DNA of 64,000 nucleotides from Monosporascus cannonballus (lineage: Eukaryota; Ascomycota; Sordariomycetes; Xylariales), in NCBI GenBank assembly GCA_004154925.1, contig QJNS01000064.1, positions 4,987 to 68,986 of the forward strand, in the 5' to 3' direction. Shown one piece after another: positions 38,234 to 51,729 of this stretch. The notes beneath the pieces were generated by a model. The model searched no databases. It worked only from the letters and a program-made list of their open reading frames with translations, and was not told the origin of the DNA. A program made the position numbers and the translations under genes. Numbering within the stretch: position 1 is the stretch's first letter; each line of letters opens with the position of its first letter.

Positions 38234-40077
38234 TGTGAACTTGGATCGGTGTAGTGTAGAGCCTGTCTATATTTCGTGATGTCGATGTCTGTCGACTCTC
38301 TCCAGGAACAGCGGCTACGGAATACAACCCTGCGACTTTTATACCCGTCGTCTCCATCTCTCCCCCCCCCCACCCCACCGCCCTTTTTCTGGATTTGTCA
38401 CCGCTTGCTGTTACCGCCTAGGCCCTACGGCGTTATGATACGGCCGCTATCGGAATGCGACAAGCAGCAGACGACTTAGATGACGATTATCTAAAAAACA
38501 CATGGATACTTTTGTTAGTAGCCTCCACCAGCCCATTCTCTCCCCTACGCTCAACCGCTTGCTTTATTGTAAGAGGAGCTCGGTATTTATGGAGCTTGTG
38601 GGCTGGTTATGACCAGCGTCTTCTCGTATTGGTTTGACCAGCTACTAACCAATTAGTTTGGAATCCAGGCAAGACGGTACATGATAGATGGGAAACAGAT
38701 ATCGGAAAGCTACAAGACCCTCTCCCAATAGAACACGGGGTCGAGTGTGTATAGTTAATATGTACACTTTTAGAGAAACCATATGAAAACTAACTCGACC
38801 TTTGGTAACTTGTTAAGGGTTCGTGGTAGCGATAAGCACTGTGAAAACCGCCATATGCGGTCTGATCCCATATAAATATGTATAAGAATATACTCGGCTC
38901 TGGATTGGCCCTGGTGGAGGTAACTAGCAGAAAATACCCGTGCGTATTGTATGTTAGTGCCGTACCCACTAGAGGCGGCATTAGCGAAGATCGTAAACGG
39001 CTCTCTGGGTGTAATAGTCTCACCAAGAGAGCAGCATAACGGAGCCGTCTGTTTCTAAGTGCAGCTCATCTCCGAGAAACTGCCGTGAGGCAATGCCCTG
39101 ACGTAACGGTGGGGACTACGGGTAGGCAGTGTGGAGAGAAAAGGAGCCTTTCCCACGATCTTCCCTTATATTTGCGTTCGATCTTCCTAGTGTTAGCTCT
39201 GTCTTCCCGCTTGCTCGTGATCACGGACAGGAAAATTTTCAACCCAGGTATGAAAACGACAATTACTTCGCACGCATCACTAATCCGCCCTTTAAGTCCG
39301 ATCTCATGGGCTCCGCATTCGGCTCTACTGATGTGCGAGATTCTAATTCTGATTTCTGCATCGCCGAGGCAGTCGTGGCGAATGCGGCTGCATGTTATCC
39401 CTGTATAACGTGAGCAGGAAAGACAAGTAAGAAGTTGTTCTCGTTCTATTATACACACGGTACATGCATCCTCAAGACGATCTTTCGACTCCACTTTGCC
39501 CCCGACTTTTCCCGCCGCTCGGCGTTGCCGTCAACCATATGGGTTTCTTCAGCCTCGACTTTAAGCATGGCCAAGCCACTTGACGGTTAAGCTATTCCAC
39601 CTATAGATCCTAGTGGGACAATCCCCCGAAGTTTCGAGAAGCCAGCTAATGATAAAAATACCCACAACTCTTTCTATAACTGTCTTGCGGCGCGTAGGGT
39701 ATGCATATCTATCCGTGAAATGGGCACGAAGCATCACTTCCACTGGACGACGAAATCTGAGGGGCCTTGTTACAATGTTGTCCGGGGGGTCAGGCAGGAG
39801 TGTCTTGTTTCACATTCTTAAAAGCCAATTTTGCGATAGAATGTATAAATACCGATTCCGATCACTTTTCGCTCACCGCGGGACACTTGCCCTTGTTAAG
39901 TCAAGCCGTCTCAAATTATCTCGCGGTTTCCCCTATACGCCTATGTAGATCCTCCATAGACTGCCTGACCATCCCGGACCCAGAAACCACCCCCACTCCT
40001 TACTAAAAGCTGATACAAGGCCGCACACAGCGAGCTCATGGCACTGATGTTTTCCCACCGGCCGCAGCTCTGGACCG
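38234..40077. other. GC-normal region without a recognised gene
   Basis: Includes the dehydrogenase promoter (a TTTATAC sequence and a C-rich run near 38360-38380). The longest frames (such as 39066-39494, minus) begin at non-ATG codons and match nothing I know. Confidence 0.55.
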
Positions 40078-40626
40078 TCACCTTCGGCACCGATTGCCTT
40101 TGCCGAAGACTCGCTGTTGCTGCCGCGCAGTGACTACCCAGCGGCGCGCGATCCCGGATGACGCGGACAGCTTTGTTCGAGGGTGCCCCCCGGATCCTCG
40201 GCGACGGACAACCTTGATAGGCTTCAGCACGACCTCTACCAGGTCCGGCATGCGCTCCTGGTGGCTCTCTGTCGAGGTCGACTCCGCGTCGATGGTCGGC
40301 TTAGGCTCCCTCCGCCCGCTATACAGACGTTCGCCCACGGGCAAGATAATGCACTCTTCCCAGGCACGGGGCAGAGGGGGCTGGTGGACCAGCATGCGCC
40401 TCCAAGTCGCGCCCGGTCTGCCAAAGGCTTGTCCCTCGGCCCGTATGTGCTCAGCGGAAGGGAACGGGCAGGCGTTGTTCCGAGCATGCTCGGACTTCGC
40501 GAGGAGCGGCGCGTGCTCTCCGGGCCCGAGTCCGAGATCCGCAAAGCAGAACGGGAGGGCCTCCGTGAGGTGGGTAGCGATGCTCGCGGCACTGTAATCG
40601 GCTCGGACGAACAGCCGTCGTTGAAG
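40078..40626 (-). pseudogene. F-box-like protein C-terminal fragment (uncertain)
   Basis: On the minus strand one frame is open for about 183 codons (from after a TGA at 40627-40629 to a stop at 40078) without an ATG near its start. It contains QRRLFVRADYSAASIATHL, CPFPSAEHIRAEGQAF and GATWRRMLVHQPPLP. The W-RRMLV-QPP pattern recalls the middle of many fungal F-box proteins, which act as substrate adaptors for SCF ubiquitin ligases. The F-box itself is not visible and nothing upstream extends it, so this is probably a remnant. The plus-strand frames over the same bases look like shadows. Confidence 0.4.
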
Positions 40627-40973
40627 TCAGGGTGGGTCCCGCTATGAGCCTGTACAACGTCTTGTTCACGCGTTAGGCAGACGCGGGGAGTGTTCGCATG
40701 TCGAGATCATCAGGATTTTCCTCGAGCATCTGCGGTACGACTAATAAGGTACGTGCATGGGCAGATAGGGGCTGATTTGCGGTAGGCATGGTGAACAAAG
40801 AATCGTAAGAGCGATTTGGCACATCTGCTAAGAGAAGCTGCGGATACCGGTACTGACCTACAAAGCCCTTACGCTTATATGGGAAATCGTGAGCTTCCGC
40901 TAAGTGGCACTATGGGTCAACTCGGCCGTGCTTATCAATGAAGCAGAACAAGGCTGAGATTGGAAAGTCAACC
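40627..40973. other. Gene-island edge before the copia element
   Basis: GC-normal sequence with no gene recognised. Host sequence ends at 40973, with CAACC forming the left half of the copia target duplication, and resumes at 53782. Confidence 0.6.
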
Positions 40974-41136
40974 TGTCAGCTAGCAGGGGGTGCTCTAGCA
41001 CCCCATATACAGAAGATTCCCTCTGATCGGAACATATATGTTCCGGGACTAGATCACCTTAAAGTGCAGTGCGCGTTTTAGAGCACCTGCAACTAGTTAT
41101 CAATATACACATAACTGATATCCCTTATATCTGATA
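40974..41136 (+). repeat. 5' LTR of the copia element (163 bp)
   Basis: Starts TGTCAGCTAGC and ends CTGATA (CTGACA mutated). Two dyads stand out in the upstream part: GGGTGCT/AGCACCC with a 2-base loop (about 40988-41003), and the perfect 18-bp palindrome CGGAACATATATGTTCCG (41028-41045). Confidence 0.94.
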
Positions 41137-43099
41137 ATTAAAAGTCTTATTCGTTTAATTTAGGGCAGATATTAATTGATTAATTGCTGCTAAAACGATA
41201 TAAATTATATATCAGTTGTAATTATCAAAATACGCCAATAATAATAATAATAACCGTATCGTTAACGTCTTCCGTTATTTACAACGGATCTAAGAACTAG
41301 GATTGTTTTAAAAACGAATTTATTATTCGATATAAATTAATACCTTAAGCGGTTTTTTATCCATATTTATATTTTCCGAAAACGCTACCGAAAAAATCGA
41401 TTATACCAGTTATTTAACGAATATCTTTAAAATAACAACCGAAAGCAAATAAGCCTCTAATTAGGATTTTACGGCGTATATTTATAAAGATCGGAGGTAC
41501 GATACCTTTCGTAAGAATATTAACGATCTTACGAAATAAGTCTTAAAGTTGGTATTTCCAGTAATTAAAAAAATAGTTTCTTTCTAGGAAAAAACTTACG
41601 AAAATAATACGCGAATTTATACGAATCTAGCAAAATATATAATAGCAGATTTTTGATCAATATTTAACAGAAATATTGCGAACGGTTAAAGTAAACCTTG
41701 AAATTAATAAAAAAAATTAAATAAATGGATCGTAAAGTGGCAAAAGATTATGGCCTAAAAATAACGATATAGTATTCCGGAAACGAAAATAACGATTATA
41801 TGGGTTAACAACTTACGTATAATATTAACCCTTATTATCGGAACCTGGACGATTATTTTCCAAATAGTAAAAAAGGCCGAAATTAATAATAGTACGATTA
41901 ATTATTAAAAAGTAATAACGACCTTATTAAATTACTGAATTATAATAAATTTACAGCAGTTATTAAAAATATTAAGATAACATTTTTAACGCTTTACGAA
42001 ATACTTATAAATTTCTTTAATTAGGACGATTTTAATTAGAAAAATCTTAAAAATATTAATTTTTAACCGTAAGGAAAAATTTTAAGCCGTAAGCCGAAAT
42101 AAGATAACTATAAAGGTTTTTATACGGACCGAAACGGTAATAAGCGAAAGCGTTAGGAATTAAACGTATAAGGTATCCGTTATAAAACGTATTTAATTAG
42201 TTATTATATATTATTTAATTGTTATTATGTATTTCTTAAAAAAACTCCAAAAAGTTTCGGTTTTAACAATAAGGTAATAATATATGTTTAAGGACGAATT
42301 TACGCCAATTAGTTTTTAAAGAAAAAAATCGACCGCCTATCGAAAATTATAGAAAAACTTATTATCTAAAAGATAAATTAATTCCTAAAAGGGGTACGAC
42401 AAATATCAGCATATTTCCTGATTATTGATCAATATAGCGTTATAAGCATTTTGTTTTACCCTTTAAAAGATTTAGCCATTTGGATTTAAGGTTTACGATA
42501 TATATTTTTAATTTAATTAATAAATTCTTAAATTTTAAACCTACTGTATAAGGTAACGGGATGTACGTAAGCAATAATTTTGTTTCGATTAAGAGGTACG
42601 GAAAAATTAATATAGTTTTTCGAAGTTCTAATGGTACAAAAGCATTATATTTATATGACATAACCTATTACGAAAACTTCGTATATAATCTGGTATTTTT
42701 CCAGCAGCTCCGAAAAAAGTTATTAATAAGATAATTAAAAAATTAATAATTTTATTTAAAATAAATATAATTAAATAATTATTACGTTAATAAATAAATT
42801 TAATTATTTCGTTATCGAAAATATTAACGAAATAATTACTTATATAATTTTAATAACATATAAACAAAACATTAATTTGTAAATAATAAAATTATTACGA
42901 ATTGATAACGACATTATATAATATCTAAAATTAGGATACTTAGGACCCGAAGTAATCGTTTAATTATAATCTTATACGAAGAAAATTTGCTTAAAGGGTT
43001 TTATAATAATTAAATGCCAAATATATAGTAAAGCAAAGGTTAAAAAGCTAATATACTGTAATCCAAAAAAGGAACATCTCGATTAAAATCAAAAATCGT
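41137..43099 (+). other. copia 5' interior (probable gag/protease region)
   Basis: Between the 5' LTR and the recognisable integrase. A damaged zinc-knuckle-like spacing may exist near 42178-42215 (RYKTYLISYY), but the cysteine positions cannot be proven. No other domain is readable. Confidence 0.45.
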
Positions 43100-46000
43100 T
43101 ATTGATTTTATAGATTTTGAAAAATTCCTTAAAGAATATAGATACGTTATATTTGCTACCGATAGATATTTAGGTTTTATTTAGGATATTTACCTGAAGA
43201 ATTGAAAACAGGATATATTAATTATAATATTTCGATATTTTTTTAAAAAAGAATTCTAAAAAACCAAAATAAGATGTTTTTATAAGTCATTAAATGCGAT
43301 AACGAAATCCGGAAAAATTACCAATTTCGAAATATACTTTAATTATTTCCTTTCAATATTAGATTTAAACTTTTAATATTATATATCTAGGCTTAAAACG
43401 GAAATATAAAACGTTTAAAAAATATAATTAAGGAAAAAAACGATTACGATACGAAATAACGCTAAATTATTTTCATTTTTAATCGTATATATTTTTAAAG
43501 CAATAATATACTTATATAACCGTATCCTTAAATACGCATTTTTTTGAGAAAGCTTATACGAAATTTATTATATTTACTTGGCGTATAAAAATGGCATTAT
43601 AATATTTAATCGAAAGCCTTAACAAGATCATATACGAATATACGGCTATATAGTTAACGTTATAATAATTATCGTTATAAAATAAATAAAAACTTTAAAA
43701 ATTAAATCCCAAAACGCAAATCGGTTATTTTATTAATTATTAATTTAAGAATATCTACCAAATTTGGAACTTATTAATTAATAAGCTTATTGTTATTCGA
43801 AATATATAATTTAATAAATACGCCACCTTTTTAAATAATATTAAAAACTTAAAAAACGATTTTTTATATATTATAAAAAACAAGCTATAAAACGTATTTA
43901 GATAAATACAAATATTTAATTAAAACAATAATTATTTATTTTATATATAAAAAAATAAAAATTTAAATAAAATATTTAACTATCGGTTAAGCAAAAAAAA
44001 ACTCCAGAAAGGTATTAGCATAAGATACGCACGGAATAGAGAAAAATAAATATATTCGTAAGAAATTAATTATTTTTATATAACCGTTATATTCGAATTA
44101 TTTCCGTTTTTTAGATTATTATCGTTATTAACGTTTGCCTTAATAGTTATTATAATTATTACACCGACGAAAAAAATAAAAATAATCCTAAGTTTTTTTC
44201 ATATTATTTAATCCAAAGTAACAGTAAAAGACGAAAATACTTTACAGGTTATAAATATAAGCTCCTCGTATATTCCGTATTAAAAAATATTATTTAAAAC
44301 GAATACAAAATATAGAAAACCGTATTTAATATAAAACGTTTAACCCCTTTTATAAGTACGTACGATAATTGGCCGATAAGTTATAAAAGTTTAAGGAAAG
44401 TAATTACTCGAAATACGCGTTATTTTAATTAAAAAAATAATAATATCTTAATATATAAAAAGGTACTTAAGTTATAAAACCGGATATATAAACATAACTT
44501 ACCGTTACAGTCGTAAAGCCATAAAAAGCTAAATATATATTTGTTAAAAGAACATATTTCGTAAAACTAAAAAAGCTTATTTATAAAGTTATAAGGAAAT
44601 ACGATTTTAAAAGGCCATTAATTAAATTTTTTTTAAAAAGAAATAGGTTTTAAAATATATATAAATACATGTTTATAAATTTAATAAATATAATTAATTT
44701 TAAAAATATGAAGCCCGTTTTATCGTACAATACGATTAATAATTTAAAACTATTTATAATAATATATATATAATTACTCTTATTAAAAAGTTATTTCGAA
44801 TTTTAATTGTTATTACGGTTAGGTCCGATCTAAAATTTAAGTAATATAACGTTATAAACGCCTTTATAAATATTTATTTATTTTACGAAATATATATAAA
44901 TATATCTTTAAAATATCCGTAACGTGATAAAACTTTCTTATTTAAAAAGATAATATATAAATTAAAGGAATTACCTTTATTATAATAAAAAGATTTTATT
45001 AAGATATTAAAAAAATTAAGATTTAACCCCGTTTCTTATAAACCTTATTATTTTATTCGTTAAAAAGTATTTATTTTCATTTTTATAAATAATATTATTG
45101 TAATATATCGCAAGAAAAATTAAGATTTTATTAATTAATTAATTTAATATATATAAAAACGGTGTATTTTAATACAAGGTAAAAATTTATAATGGCTTTT
45201 CGATATCGAAATAATTAAAAATAAATTTAATAAGAAAATCTGGTTATTTTAATCCGATTTTATAAATAAGCTAATTAATTTAATATTTAAAAAAATCCGA
45301 ATAACTTTTTAAAAATACCTATAATTAGTATAAAATTATTGCCAAATCCTGATTTAGGTTACTTAGGTTTTGTTAATAAATACTCAAAAAAATCGGTTTT
45401 ATTTTTTTCGTAATAATTAATATGCGATCCGATATATTTTTTGTAATAATCCGATTTACTCGATTTAACTTAAACCTTAATAACGTATATTATTAAGTTA
45501 TCTACCGAATTATGTTATATTTAATTAAAACCAAAATATTAACATTATAATTCGGAAACGAAAATTTATTAAATATTTAAAAAGATATTTTTTTATAAAT
45601 AATACGATTAATAGAAAAAACTTTTAAATTTACATTATAAAAATATTTAGAAAAATAATAAAATAATAAGTAAATAAATAAAATATAATAAATATTTTTA
45701 TAATAAAAGCGGAATTATTATTTTTGGCGTAAATTATAAAAAAAACTTATTTAATTTTGGATTAATTAAAATATTAAATATTATTTTAAATATAAAACCG
45801 TTAAATATATAGTACGATAATTAATAAATTATACGGTTTATTAATACCGATATTACCTTATTAAGAACGAAATTACGACATATAAATATATATAATTATT
45901 AATTACGATAAGCCGTAAAAAGGAATTTAATCAAAATAAATTACATATCTATAAGCGATATATTAACTAACGGTTTAACGAAAAGCTTATTGTGCGAATT

Positions 46001-46110
46001 TTTTAAATATTTTAAAAAGTAATTAGAATTAATAGATATTACGGAAATTTTCGATTAACGGAAAAATATTTTATAAAAAGTTTTTAAAAAAATTAATTAA
46101 TTAAAAAAAA
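43100..46110 (+). pseudogene. copia pol remains (integrase, reverse transcriptase, RNase H)
   Basis: Integrase C-terminal features are readable near 43490-43900 (AIIYLYNRI; NIYQIWN; INKLIVIRN, as in fungal copia elements). Reverse transcriptase lies about 44700-45150, with a DVINAF-type block (near 44850) and the catalytic box now reading INN at 45085-45093 where this family has V-D-D; both aspartates have become asparagine. The RNase H end is recognisable as SISDILTNGLTKSLL near 45955-46000. Stop codons are frequent in every block. Confidence 0.85.
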
Positions 46111-46176
46111 TTTAATTACCCGAAGAAAAGTAAAATAAATAATTATAGTTTTAAAAATTAAAACAATTAACACCGT

Positions 46177-46382
46177 TATGAGAATACAGCCCCTATAAGG
46201 ATAAGGCTGGTAGCCGACCAGCCACCGATCAGCCACCGACCTACTTATTAATATAAATCCACCATTTGGCAATTAATGAGAAACGCCAAATGGAAATAAC
46301 CTAATATATTTACTTCTTGGAATCTGCTTTACGACTGGTCAGAAATTACCTTACCTAACTTATAGCTATCTATTATCTTATA
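46177..46382 (+). repeat. 5' LTR of element B (206 bp)
   Basis: Starts TATGAG (TG mutated to TA) and ends TCTTATA. Its partner ends TCTTACA. Length equals 53382-53587, and differences are nearly all C/T or G/A. Confidence 0.92.
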
Positions 46383-46639
46383 ATTTTTCCATCTGCTATA
46401 AAAGGTAACGTAATAATTACCAGAAGCAGAATTCGCCGATTACAAAACGAACCTAAGTTATTAATCAAAAAAACCGCCGATCGGAATCCAATTAACGAAT
46501 AATTAATTACGGTACGGAAATAAACGAAAAAGCTTATAACGGAACCTTAACGGACAAAGGACCATAATCTCCGGGATCTCGAATTACCTTATATATATAA
46601 TAAAAATACGTTCCGATAACCGTTAGCTAAACGGTTAAA

Positions 46640-48400
46640 AACCGGACGTAATATAACAAACGTATCCCAAAATTTAAAGCAAAAAAGGGTTAAACCTTTT
46701 AATAATAATTAAATTTTGGAAATTATTCGTTAATAAAACGAACAATATTCGGAATTATTCCGATTATTAGCCGAATAATAAATAATAATATAGGTTAAAA
46801 AATAAAGCTTTATAAGTTAATTATAATATTATCGTAAAAGCCCAAAAGCGATAAATAAATACCGCGTTATAATTGCCCGAAATTTTCCGAACGTATATCG
46901 ATTAAAAAAAAAGATTAAATAAAAGCTATTACGAAAATTTACGCCGAAAAACTAAGGCAAAATGCTTTTATTTATATCCAATAAGTTATAAGTTATATAG
47001 ACGTTTTTATTATAAGCGTTTAACGATTATACCGTATTACGCTTAATTATTTTAATTATAAAAAAATAAAAAATAAAAAATTTATGGACTTTTATTAAAA
47101 AAGGTTACGTAAATCTTAACTTTTTTAATAAGAAATATCGGGAATAATTTATGGAATTACGATAATAATCCGATTAATGACTGTTAAACTTTTATATTAA
47201 ATATAAGCTTTTAATTTATAAAATAAAATTTACGGATATTTTTGACCCGGAAAATAATTAAAATAATAAATATTTTGCTTTTAATTATATTTATAAATTA
47301 ATACTAAGGTTACGAAATATTTTATTACGAAAAAATATTAAATTAAAACAAATTAATAATATAATAAATAAAATAAAATGTTATTAGGACGTTTGGAATA
47401 AGGCGAAAAAAACCGATTATTTTCCGCGAAAAATATTAATAAAAATAAATAATCTTATTTTAATGTTTTCGGAAAAAGAATTCTTAAAACAAATTAAAGA
47501 TATTATATAAAAATAATAAAAACTGTAAATATTTTTATAATTAAAAGGTAAATAATTGCCGATTTAATTTTGATTAGAATAAATCCATATAATTTAATAC
47601 CTTTAATTTTTATAAAGGCCTATTAAAATATTATAATTATAAAAGGCTAAGTTATAAACGCGTAAATTACAAATTAAAAAAAATATGAAAATCTTATTAT
47701 TCCGGCTATATAAAAACCGATTTCCGAAAACCGTATAAAACATTATAATATATAACGATAAATCAGATTAATTTTTAAACGTAAACTTAAAAAAGGAATT
47801 GGAATAAGTATATATATTTAATTTATTTCGGCTAATAATTACAAAATAATCGGAATAAAGCCGCCTTTTAGAAAAAAGGTATTTATTTAAAAAAAATACG
47901 GGGGACGTAACGATATAAATAAATATGGATACCGGAATATAGGTAAATATTATAAGTAAAAGGTTAGCGAAAAAACTTAATTTTTAATTAATTTCCGTAA
48001 ATATTTCGAGCTTTATCGGCGTTAATAACGCGTATATTAAATATTATAAGCTTTACGAAATTTCTATTAATATAATAAATAATAATGGGAACGAATAGAA
48101 ATTTAAATAAATTTATTTTGTAATATGCCGTAATCGGAAAGTTTCGATTTCCTATTATTTAAACCTAAAATAAGTAAATTAAAAATTTTATTAAATATAA
48201 TTATATGTTAATAATTATCCGAATTATTAGAGATAATTAATAAATAAAAAATCGTAAACTTAATATTTTCCGGTAAGTAAATTTATACCGTCAATTTAAT
48301 AAGTTTAACCGAAAAGTTAAATATCCCGGAATTTGAGAAATAATAGAAATAAAAAATAACCGACCTTTTTATATATTTAAAAAATATCCGGCGAATATAT
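46640..48400 (+). other. gag and protease region of element B (unreadable)
   Basis: Position within the element implies gag and protease. Fragmentary basic and proline-containing frames occur, but no zinc knuckle or protease motif could be read with confidence after the mutation damage. Confidence 0.45.
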
Positions 48401-48479
48401 TTCGAAAAAATAATAAAAAAAATATTTTAACTATTAGAGGCAAAATATATAATAAACCTAATCCTAAGGAAAACGCCTT

Positions 48480-51400
48480 TATTCGGCCTAATTTACCTTA
48501 TTTCGGAAACTTAAAAAAAAGTATTCGAAAAATATATCCGAAAAAATTTAAAGGTAGGCCGGATACGTTATTCGAAAACAGACGTAAAGGTACCAGTATT
48601 ATTTGTACTTAAAAAGGACGGTAATTTCTAATTATATATCGATTTTAAAGGGCTAAACCGGGTAACGATAAAAAATTAATATTTTTTATCCTTAATTTTA
48701 AAAATAATGGGTTATTTAAAGTTAATTAAGGTATTTTCGAAAATTAATCTTAAAAATATTTATTATTATATTAAAATTAAAAAGGGTAATTAATAAAAAA
48801 CCGTTTTTCGAACGTAATATAGGCAATTCGAATATACGGTTATATTATTTAATTTTATTAATACGTTAATTACGTTTTAAGCTTATATATATAAAGTATT
48901 AACTGGATTAATTAATTATATATATGTAATATATTTAAATAATATAATTATTTATTTGGATAATATAAAAAACATACGAAATATTTCTAATTAATTTACG
49001 AACGGTTATTATAATATTAATTATTTATTAAAACGTTTAAATACGAATTTCTTTTTAAAAAATAAAGTTTTTAAGATTTATAATTAATACCGATAGTTTG
49101 GAAATGGACCGCCGACGGATTAATATTATTAAAATATAACTAAAACCAAAATTACTTTATAATATTTAAGTATTTTTGAGATTTGCAAATTTTTATCAAA
49201 AATTTATCGTTTATTATTCGCGTATTACCGAATTTATTATTAAACTTTTAAAAAAGGCGTAAGGCAAAAAAAAAATAAAATTCCGGTAATCCGAAAAGGT
49301 TAAAGAGGTATTTTAAAATTTAAAAAATGCTTTTTAGTCGGCGACCATTCTCCAATATTAAGATAACGTTAAAAATACCAAAATTAAAATAAACGTTTCG
49401 GTAAAAGTTATATTAAGGATATTTTTATAAAAATATAAAAAATATTAACGCCTAATTATATACTAATTATAAAAGTTAAATGTAATTAAAAAGCAATAAA
49501 TTATAAGGTAATAAAAATTATTAACAATTATAAAAAACTTAAAATATTAATAATAATACCTTAAAAATACGGGAAAAAATTTCTTAATACATACCGATTA
49601 TATGGCGTTAAAAATATAATAAAGGCGCCGGCGCGTAACCTTAAAAGGAGATTAACCCGATAAATTTACCGTTTTACGTAATTTAATTTTAAGATCTAAT
49701 ACCGACCGGACGTCGCCAACCCGGCAAATAAATTATTTAAATACCCGGATTACATATTAAGAGAAATCGCGTATAAAAACGTAATTTTTACGTTATCCAA
49801 AAAATTCGGATTTACGAATAATATGCCGGAAAATATACAAAAAACGGTTATAGATATATAACGTAATTTAAAATATTATAAAAGGGTAAAAGACCTTATA
49901 AAAGCAACGCAAAATTCGTTCGTTATAAAATTCCTAAACAGATTTTAGGTGGCAAAAATTCAAATAATTATTATTTACGTAAAACAAGTAAAGAACTTTC
50001 GTTATACGATTGCAAAAGATTTTCGAAAAAAATAACAAATAAAAAATTATATATTTATTAAACATATTATTTATAAATAATAATATAAACGTAAATCGTA
50101 ATAATAATACGATTAAGAATTAAATAACGGTAATTATAAATTATAACCGTATTACGATCGGATTTCGAAAAATTTAAAAAGGACGAAATTAATATTAAAA
50201 TTATTATTTATAATTAATATATTTTACGTCCTTTAGCAAAAAAATTATCTAAAGATAAAATAATATTTTAACCGAAAATTTCCCGATAATTTTATAATTA
50301 AGTTCGAAAATTGCAAATTAAAAACTTAAGTATTATAAAATTAATACGGATAATTAAACGTTAAACCGGAATAAAAAAAAGGATATTTTTTAAATTTAAA
50401 TAAAATTTTATATTATTAGAATAAATTCGTAATTCCGTTATAAAACGTTTTACGGAAATAATTAATTAATTAATACCATAATAATCCAAAGGCAAAATAT
50501 ATGGAATATATCCGTATGCTGGAATTAATAACTAGAAAATTTTATTGGAAAAATATGGTAAACGATATCCGAAAATAAATTAAGTAATATCCGGATTACT
50601 AGGGCATAATAAAGCTACGCCATAAACCATATGGATAATTACAGCTTTTACCGTTATTTAAGCAATTTTTCCAAAAAATCTCGTTAAATTTTATTACGGG
50701 ATTTCTTAAAAACTTAAGTTTAAATAAATTAAAATATAACGTAATTCTAATAATTATTAATTATTTTACGAAATTAAAATTATTTATTTTTATAGTTAAA
50801 ACCTTAACCGTAATTAAGTTAATTTAATTAGTTTACGACGAAATTAAGTACAAATTCGGTACGCCAGTCGGAATTATTAACGATAAAAATAAATTATTAA
50901 CGAATTAATTTTAGGCAAAAATTTATAAAAAACAAAAAATAAAACGGCAAATATTAACCGCTTATTATCCGTAAATCGATAAGCAAATAAAACATATTTA
51001 TTAAGTTTTAAAATATTACTTCCGTAATTACGTTAATAAATATCAAAATAATTGGATAAAGTTATTACGAAATGTAAAATTCGTACATAATAATATGCGG
51101 AACGTATTTACCGGCCGTTTTTTATTCGAAACCTTATATAAATATTATTTAAGGATAATAAAATACTTTTTATAAAGGTTTAAAGGATAAATATAAGGAA
51201 TTAAAAAACGTTTCGAAAAAATAACGGTTATTTATCGAATAATATATAAATATTAAAAAAGAATAACGGCAGCCCAAAAAATATTATAATTAACGCCATA
51301 CATTTATAAAATTCTAATTAAGATAATAAGTAAATTTATCGATTAAAAATTTTAAATTTAAAAATAAAAAATTCGTACTTATTTATATCTGGATTGCAAT

Positions 51401-51720
51401 TAAAAAATAAATAGGTTTCTAAATATACAAAATAATTTTTTTATTAAATATTAATAAATATATAATATATTTACCATATCCTTATTAAAATTATAACATA
51501 ACCGGAAACCGGGTAACATCTAAATAACATTACCGGACCTAATAAAGGAACAAAAAAAATAAATAATAAAAAATATTTTTTATTACCGAAATAACAGGAA
51601 GTAACGCGAATATCTAATTAAATAAAGAAACTGGCACGTTAAATATAATATATAAAAGCCCTAAAAACATTTCGAATATATGCTTAAAATATTACAGCAT
51701 TACGAAAAAAAATTAAATAT
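48480..51720 (+). pseudogene. pol remains of element B (RT, RH, integrase, chromodomain)
   Basis: Reverse transcriptase begins near 48540 (PVLFVLKKDGN; IDFKGLNRVTIKN), continues through RQFEYTVILFNFINT, and ends with the box YLNN at 48932-48943 in place of the usual YLDD, both aspartates lost by G-to-A change. RNase H follows. Integrase is readable from about 50490 (KFYWKNMVNDIRK), through NFITGF and INYFTKLKLFIF near 50690-50800, FGTPVGIINDKNKLLT near 50850-50900, and TAYYPQIDKQIKH near 50960. A chromodomain-like end (REYLIK; RNWHVKYNI; HFEYMLKILQHYE) lies at 51580-51710. Stops are frequent. Confidence 0.88.
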
Positions 51721-51729
51721 ATATATAGG

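Noticed and set aside
39066..39494. 142-codon minus frame
   Set aside because: It starts at GTG, has no recognisable motif and an overlapping plus frame is equally long. Kept as unexplained intergenic sequence.
40094..40647. Plus-strand frames of 154 and 167 codons
   Set aside because: They overlap the minus frame with the F-box-like block and show no family features.
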